64,000 nucleotides of DNA from Aureimonas sp. Leaf324 (GTDB taxonomy: Bacteria; Pseudomonadota; Alphaproteobacteria; Rhizobiales; Rhizobiaceae): positions 216,563 to 280,562 of the forward strand of contig NZ_LMOH01000001.1 in the NCBI RefSeq assembly GCF_001423245.1, given 5' to 3'. Positions 60,024 to 64,000 of this stretch are shown here, one piece after another. Within the stretch, counting starts at the first letter, position 1. Every line of letters starts with the position of its first letter. Made by a program: the position numbers and the translations under genes. Below the pieces are notes generated by a model. The model made no database searches. It was not told where the DNA came from and was given only the letters and a program-made list of their open reading frames with translations.

Positions 60024-60130
60024 GACACCCGCCGGGGGAGGACCGGCGGGTGTCGGGATGAAGCCTGCGAATGGGAGGAGAAGATCGCAGGCTTGGATCC
60101 GCTCGGGCCCTTTGGGAGGAGGATGGGCCG
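60024..60130 (-). ncRNA. Three tandem hairpins with anti-Shine-Dalgarno loops (CcsR/cuckoo-like sRNA cluster)
   Basis: Read on the minus strand, just after the DUF1127 stop: hairpin 1 (60106-60129), stem GGCCC/GGGCC with loop containing CCTCCTCCC; hairpin 2 (60061-60094), perfect ten base-pair stem AAGCCTGCGA/TCGCAGGCTT with CTCCTCCC in the loop; hairpin 3 (60024-60054), perfect 12 base-pair stem GACACCCGCCGG/CCGGCGGGTGTC with loop TCCTCCC. Exposed CCUCCUCCC is complementary to ribosome-binding sites. In Rhodobacter, CcsR RNAs of this kind are cut from the 3' UTR of a DUF1127 mRNA and act in stress response. Hairpin 3 may also terminate the transcript. Confidence 0.75.
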
Positions 60131-60151
60131 TCGCGAAAGGGATCGTTCGGA

Positions 60152-60295
60152 TCAGCGCGTGGCCTGACGCGCGAGGGTGCGGATATCGGAGCGGGCGATG
60201 CCGAGGTCCGAGAGCTCGCGGCTCGACAGCCGGTTGAGCTCGGCGCAGGTCTCGCGGTAGCGGCGCCAGGTGTTGTAGGAGCGGACGATATTCAT
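60152..60295 (-). CDS. DUF1127 family small protein
   Basis: 47 aa, the short DUF1127 type: Arg-rich N-terminal part ([18 protein letters not shown]) and the signature [20 protein letters not shown]. Such proteins are small, basic and RNA-associated; CcaF1 of Rhodobacter helps mature the CcsR RNAs encoded next to it. The same layout here, with three anti-SD hairpins starting 22 bases after the stop, suggests a shared function. A promoter lies about 70 bases upstream of the ATG (60365-60393). Confidence 0.85.
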   Translation of the reverse strand: MNIVRSYNTWRRYRETCAELNRLSSRELSDLGIARSDIRTLARQATR

Positions 60296-60364
60296 GGTTT
60301 TGCCGATGGCTCGAACGTTGGATCTGGGAAGCGCTGGTTGAAGTCCCGAGCTTCGATAAGCCAG

Positions 60365-60393
60365 ATATAATCGGTTTAACCTTGGCTGGTCAG
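60365..60393 (-). promoter_or_regulatory. Probable promoter of the DUF1127/sRNA unit
   Basis: On the minus strand CTGACC (60393-60388), 17 bases, TTATAT (60370-60365). This predicts a transcript start near 60358 and a leader of about 60 bases. The match is to a housekeeping sigma70 promoter; I did not find a convincing RpoH box, which would be expected if regulation follows Rhodobacter. Confidence 0.5.
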
Positions 60394-60420
60394 GGCCCGA
60401 ACTGCATGGCAGCCTTGCGG

Positions 60421-60437
60421 ATTGTGCAATGCACAAT
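60421..60437. promoter_or_regulatory. 17-base palindrome upstream of the DUF1127 promoter
   Basis: ATTGTGCAATGCACAAT: arms ATTGTGC and GCACAAT are exact complements around AAT. It lies 28 bases upstream of the -35 box, an activator-type position. Regulator unknown. Confidence 0.4.
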
Positions 60438-60615
60438 GCTGCGAGACCGGCATGGAAAGCGGCCTGCGTTAACGGTCTTGAAAGGACGTCGTGATCCGAG
60501 CCTGATCCGAGCCAAAGGCCGTAGCGAGCCTTCGGCGCAGCCCCTTTTCGTCGTGGCGTGCCCGGACGGGCGATGCTATAGCGACGCGGCGCACCGCATG
60601 TCGTGGCGCGACCGT

Positions 60616-60699
60616 GCGGGTGTGGCGAAACTGGTAGACGCACTAGATTTAGGTTCTAGCGCCAAAAGCGTGGGGGTTCGAGTCCCTCCACCCGCACCA
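60616..60699 (+). tRNA. tRNA-Leu (TAG)
   Basis: 84 nt with a long variable arm. Acceptor GCGGGTG pairs with CACCCGC, discriminator A, CCA encoded. Anticodon stem CTAGA/TCTAG with loop TTTAGGT gives anticodon TAG. T arm GGGGG-TTCGAGT-CCCTC. Decodes CUN codons, mainly CUA/CUG. A TATAG-like -10 lies near 60577, without a clear -35. Confidence 0.97.
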
Positions 60700-60938
60700 A
60701 ATCCGACCCACTTACCGTCGAGCCGTTAGACGAAATCGCTTTCAGTCTCGGTGGGTGAGGCATTGGCGGCGAAAGTTCGATGCAGACGCTTTCGCCTTCC
60801 GCGGTCCGCGAAGCGGGCTTCTCATCGGTCGGAAGTCGGCCTTCGGTCGTCCGAAGTTGGCTCGGCAACCGAGAACAGTGGACCCTCGCCGGCGAAGTGT
60901 GTCATCAGGCACCCTGAGTTGTTTCTGGGGGGCGGGAG
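60700..60938 (+). other. Gap between tRNA-Leu and the acyltransferase
   Basis: 239 bases with no convincing ORF, terminator or repeat. Its right end holds GGGGGGCGGGAG just before the acyltransferase ATG. Together with 62058-62388 it flanks a gene that interrupts the tRNA-Leu to tig neighbourhood. Confidence 0.4.
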
Positions 60939-62057
60939 ATGGGGCAGCGTCGACATCTCGGAGCATTGACCGGGCTCCGGTTCTTCGCTGCTGCCGCGAT
61001 CGTCATCCATCACATATCGGGTCGTCTGATGCCGAGCGACGCCTGGAACGAGGGTGGAAGCCTCGCCCAGGGTGTTTCGATCTTCTTCGTCCTTTCCGGG
61101 TTCATCCTGACCTATCAGTATCGGACGGTGTTGGGCTTCCGGGAAGCTGGGCAGTTCATCTATGCCCGTGCTGCCAAGGTTTTTCCTTCTCACCTCGCGG
61201 CGCTCGGGATCTGGTTCTTCGTCTTCGGCTACGAAGGCTCGATGGTGAACCTTTTGGCGAACCTCCTGCTGCTGCAGAGCTGGGTCCCGGTCGGCAGCAC
61301 CTATTTCGCGTACAATAGCGTGAGTTGGAGCCTGTCGACGGAAATGGCGTTCTACGCAGCTTTCCCGGTTCTGCTCTACGGGCTCCGGTTGCAGAAGGCT
61401 GCTACCCTTGGATCGATGCTTCTGCTCGGGGCACTTTGCGTCTGGGCCGCGAACGCCACGAAGCTGCCGGGCTATGCTCCATCTTCGACGTCCGTAGACT
61501 ATCTCGGGATCGTCATGGTGAACCCACTGGCTCGGCTCTTCGAGTTCACCTGTGGAATGATGGCATGCACGGTTTTCCTGTCGCGCGATCGCCGAACCAC
61601 GAGGGGCCTCTGGTCCGCGACAGCCCTGGAGTTCCTCGCCGGTGCCCTCGTGCTGTTCAACCTGACGCTAGCGGGCGCCTTGCTCTTTCCGTATTTGCCC
61701 GAATGGGGGGCGGCCGGCTCGTTCTGGTTCGGCAACAGCCTTGCCCCGGCCGTCCCCGCGGCTTTGCTCATCTATATCCTGGCTCGCGGAGAAGGGGTGG
61801 TTTCGCGTGTGCTGGCGTCTCGACCTGTTCGATATCTCGGAGCCACATCGTTCGCTCTCTACCTTCTGCATCCGGTCATCGCGTATCTCGTCGAAACCAA
61901 CGTTTACGGTTCATGGGCTCTTCCGGTGTTCGTCCTTGCATCGCTCGCCGCTTCGGCTTTGCTCCACGAGTGCGTGGAGTTGCCGGCGCAGCGGTTCCTT
62001 CGCGCTCGGCGCGTCCCGTCGCTCACCCCTGCCGTAGTTCCGGAGGGAAGAGCCTGA
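60939..62057 (+). CDS. Acyltransferase family 3 (OafA/WecH-like) membrane protein
   Basis: 372 aa, about ten transmembrane helices. Hallmarks of the AT3 family: LTGLRFFAAAAIVIHHISG (residues 9-27, with the catalytic-type His), VSIFFVLSGFILTYQY, and SVSWSLSTEMAFYAAFPVLL. AT3 proteins O-acetylate or otherwise acylate surface glycans, so LPS or exopolysaccharide is the likely substrate. Codon use is less GC3-biased than in neighbours (more TCT, CTT, GCT), and the gene lies beside a tRNA, both consistent with acquisition. No integrase is seen. Confidence 0.9.
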   Translation: MGQRRHLGALTGLRFFAAAAIVIHHISGRLMPSDAWNEGGSLAQGVSIFFVLSGFILTYQYRTVLGFREAGQFIYARAAKVFPSHLAALGIWFFVFGYEGSMVNLLANLLLLQSWVPVGSTYFAYNSVSWSLSTEMAFYAAFPVLLYGLRLQKAATLGSMLLLGALCVWAANATKLPGYAPSSTSVDYLGIVMVNPLARLFEFTCGMMACTVFLSRDRRTTRGLWSATALEFLAGALVLFNLTLAGALLFPYLPEWGAAGSFWFGNSLAPAVPAALLIYILARGEGVVSRVLASRPVRYLGATSFALYLLHPVIAYLVETNVYGSWALPVFVLASLAASALLHECVELPAQRFLRARRVPSLTPAVVPEGRA

Positions 62058-62388
62058 GCGTCTGAGGGCGCACACGGCGATCAGCCGGCTTTTGCCGTTT
62101 TCATGCGGCGAACCGGCATGGACGTGGCCGGCAGACGTCCACTGCGAGCCGATTTGACGAACCCGTTTTGCCATGGCTCGATGCCGCAAAGCATTTCCCA
62201 TGCCCCTTGATCGACTAGGGTCGCTCAACTAAAAGGCCGGGATGGCCGGGTGGCGGGTGTTGCGTTCCGACAGCCCGCGGCGTTCAGGTCCGGATCTCCC
62301 GGCCCGCGCCTGCTCGGCGCCAACGAGATTCAATCAGGATCGGCGGCGGGTCTGAAGGGCCGCCGGTCGAGACCATGAAGGGTTGACG
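62058..62388 (+). other. Intergenic region upstream of tig
   Basis: 331 bases. At the left an inverted repeat GCCGG/CCGGC (62094-62117) with partial inner pairing TTGCCG/CGGC may end the acyltransferase transcript. A candidate tig promoter is at 62206-62234. The remainder shows no ORF that I would support. Confidence 0.45.
62206..62234 (+). promoter_or_regulatory. Candidate tig promoter
   Basis: TTGATC (62206-62211), 17 bases, TAAAAG (62229-62234). The -35 is good, the -10 moderate. It predicts a leader of about 150 bases before the tig ATG. Confidence 0.4.
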
Positions 62389-63747
62389 ATGCAGGTTAGG
62401 GAAACCAAGGCCGAAGGCCTGAAGCGCGAGATCGAGATCGTCGTGCCGGCGTCCGATCTCGAAGCGCGTCTGCAGACTCGCCTCTACGAGATCAAGGATC
62501 AGGTCAAGATCAAGGGCTTCCGCCCCGGCAAGGTGCCGATGAGCCACATGCGCAAGTCGTATGGCCGCTCCGTCATGGCCGAGATCGTCAACCAGATCAT
62601 CAACGAGACCCCGCGCTCGGTAATCGCGGAGCGCAACGAGCGCTCAGCGATGCAGCCCGAGATCCAGATGACCGAGGACGAGGGCGAGGCCGAGAAGGTC
62701 CTGCGCGGCGAGAGCGACTTCCGCTTCACCGTCGCCTACGAGACGCTGCCGACCTTCGACCTGAAGGAGACGGACGGCATCAAGATCGAGCGTCCGGTCG
62801 TCGAGATCGGCGACGAGGAAGTCGAGGATCAGGTCAAGCGCATCGCCGAGAGCGCCCGCACCTTCCAGCCGAAGGACGGCGCCGCCGAGAACGGCGACCG
62901 CGTCACGATGGATTTCGTCGGCAAGGTCGACGGCGAGGCGTTCCAGGGCGGTTCGGCCGAGGACTCCAACCTCGTGCTCGGCTCGGGCCAGTTCATCCCG
63001 GGCTTCGAGGACCAGCTCGTCGGCGTGAAGGCCGGTGAGGAGAAGACGGTCAACGTCAAGTTCCCGGAGGACTACGGTGCCGCCCATCTCGCGGGCAAGG
63101 ACGCCGAGTTCGCGGTGACGGTGAAGGCCGTGGCGGCGCCCGACGCGATGGAACTCGACGACGAGCTCGCCAAGAAGCTGGGCCTCGAGTCGATCGCCCG
63201 CCTGCGCGAGATCGTTCGCGGCCAGATCGAAAGCCAGTTCGGTCAGGCGACCCGGCAGAAGGTGAAGCGTCAGCTCCTCGACCAGCTCGACGCCGAGTAT
63301 TCGTTCGAGCTGCCCGAGAAGCTCGTCGAGGCCGAGTTCAACAACATCTGGAACCAGGTGTCGCGCGAGCTCGAGCAGAGCGGCAAGAGCTTCGAGGACG
63401 AGGACACGACCGAGGAGAAGGCGCGCGCGGAGTATCGCAAGCTCGCCGAGCGCCGCGTCCGTCTCGGTCTGGTCCTGTCGGAGATCGGCGAGAAGGCCGG
63501 CGTGACGGTGTCGGACGAGGAGCTGCAGCGCGCGGTCATCGACCAGGTGCGCCAGTACCCGGGTCAGGAGCAGCAGGTCTACGACTACTTCCGCAAGACG
63601 CCGGAAGCGATCCAGAGCCTGCGCGCCCCGATCTACGAGGAGAAGGTCGTCGACCACCTCCTCGCGACCGTGGCCGTGACGGACAAGACCGTCACCAAGG
63701 ACGAGCTGATGAAGGACGACGAGGAAGAGCTGTCCTCGGCCGCCTGA
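62389..63747 (+). CDS. tig: Trigger factor (ribosome-associated chaperone, prolyl isomerase)
   Basis: 452 aa. Three domains: ribosome-binding N-domain with the GFRPGKVP signature (about 44-51), FKBP-type PPIase domain (about 165-250, [21 protein letters not shown]), and a helical C-terminal chaperone arm with acidic end. Binds nascent chains at the ribosome exit. ATG 62389 is preferred to an in-frame TTG six bases before. A strong terminator follows. Confidence 0.97.
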   Translation: MQVRETKAEGLKREIEIVVPASDLEARLQTRLYEIKDQVKIKGFRPGKVPMSHMRKSYGRSVMAEIVNQIINETPRSVIAERNERSAMQPEIQMTEDEGEAEKVLRGESDFRFTVAYETLPTFDLKETDGIKIERPVVEIGDEEVEDQVKRIAESARTFQPKDGAAENGDRVTMDFVGKVDGEAFQGGSAEDSNLVLGSGQFIPGFEDQLVGVKAGEEKTVNVKFPEDYGAAHLAGKDAEFAVTVKAVAAPDAMELDDELAKKLGLESIARLREIVRGQIESQFGQATRQKVKRQLLDQLDAEYSFELPEKLVEAEFNNIWNQVSRELEQSGKSFEDEDTTEEKARAEYRKLAERRVRLGLVLSEIGEKAGVTVSDEELQRAVIDQVRQYPGQEQQVYDYFRKTPEAIQSLRAPIYEEKVVDHLLATVAVTDKTVTKDELMKDDEEELSSAA

Positions 63748-63773
63748 TCACGGCTTCATAAGTTCGTATCGAG

Positions 63774-63800
63774 AAGGCCGCCCTCAGGGGCGGCCTTTTT
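63774..63800 (+). terminator. Rho-independent terminator of tig
   Basis: AAGGCCGCCC (63774-63783) pairs with GGGCGGCCTT (63788-63797) around TCAG, followed by a T run. Ten base pairs, perfect. Confidence 0.92.
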
Positions 63801-63938
63801 CGTTTGGGACGGTCGCAGGATTTCGCGACCTGCCATGGCTTCGTCGCATCCGGACTCTAGTTCGGGACCTCGAACCGCCCGGGCGCAGGCTTTCATCCGG
63901 CCCGGCGAAGACCCATGCCCGCCACGGACCGGAGCTCC

Positions 63939-64000
63939 ATGATCCGACACACCGGTGCTCGAGCGCTGCTTCTCGCGTTCGGCCTTCTCGTCGCCTCGAC
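63939..64000 (+). CDS. Start of an exported protein gene (partial)
   Basis: ATG at 63939 has GGAG five bases upstream. The visible 20 codons read MIRHTGARALLLAFGLLVAS, a signal-peptide-like start cut by the window edge. An in-frame ATG at 63915 would add eight residues. Product unknown. Confidence 0.55.
   Translation, partial: MIRHTGARALLLAFGLLVAS

Noticed and set aside
60036-60122. GGGAGGA repeats as plus-strand ribosome sites
   Set aside because: No start codons or ORFs follow at proper distance, and all three lie in hairpin loops. The minus-strand reading as anti-SD loops next to DUF1127 explains them better.
60742-61193. Minus-strand ORFs across the gap and start of the acyltransferase
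   Set aside because: They show no family motif and no ribosome site, and they conflict with the AT3 gene.

Overview
This is a 64 kb GC-rich chromosomal stretch from an alphaproteobacterium, most likely a Hyphomicrobiales (Rhizobiales) member. The evidence is a CcrM-type GANTC methyltransferase, an ExoR homologue, a PopZ/DUF2497 protein, DUF1127, DUF3563 and DUF1499 genes, a single-gene SecDF fusion, and several gene orders typical of that order. The family cannot be fixed from this window; an Aurantimonadaceae-like organism is a guess. Nearly all of it is core genome. I see no insertion sequence, prophage or CRISPR array.

Layout. 0.1-2.6 kb: ispH-thrB-rnhA. 2.6-4.6 kb: a peroxiredoxin and a DsbD-N-like periplasmic protein, divergent from an AlgH/YqgE gene. 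4.6-10.9 kb (minus strand): thrC, M16 peptidase, RimJ-like acetyltransferase and a membrane GGDEF-EAL protein, in operon-like spacing. 11-18 kb: lipoprotein, HAD phosphatase, ccrM, mutY, then a glycosyltransferase-25/O-antigen-ligase pair in front of dciA-like DUF721 and dsbA. 18-24 kb: a PPDK homologue, DUF1499, an MBL-fold protein, trhO and a small exported protein. 24-31 kb: DEAD-box helicase, tRNA-Asn, small proteins, a receiver-only regulator, tRNA-Cys, a Pcm-like gene and tolC. 30.7-38.5 kb: popZ, valS, a FadL-type porin, exoR, xthA, erpA. 38.6-58.5 kb (plus strand, apart from one DUF815 gene): dgt, argS, SPOR protein, nagZ, an orphan ABC ATPase, tatABC, serS, surE, pcm, nlpD, yajC, secDF, then relatives of the mitochondrial complex I assembly factors NDUFAF3 and NDUFAF6, and DUF4153. 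58.5-64 kb: trmFO, DUF1127 with hairpin RNAs, tRNA-Leu, an acyltransferase and tig.

Four observations stand out. (1) The genes for the Smc-ScpA-ScpB condensin are missing from both places where they usually sit in this order of bacteria: dsbA is followed directly by the PPDK gene, and nagZ is followed by an ABC ATPase and tatA. Concerted loss or relocation is suspected. (2) The DUF1127 gene is followed on its own strand by three adjacent hairpins whose loops carry CCTCCTCCC, CTCCTCCC and TCCTCCC, the arrangement of the anti-Shine-Dalgarno CcsR/cuckoo small RNAs. (3) The PPDK homologue keeps its phosphohistidine and PEP/pyruvate domains but has lost key motifs of its nucleotide-binding domain. 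(4) Several unexplained palindromes and a well-initiated 37-codon leader ORF overlapping exoR point to local regulation not yet named.
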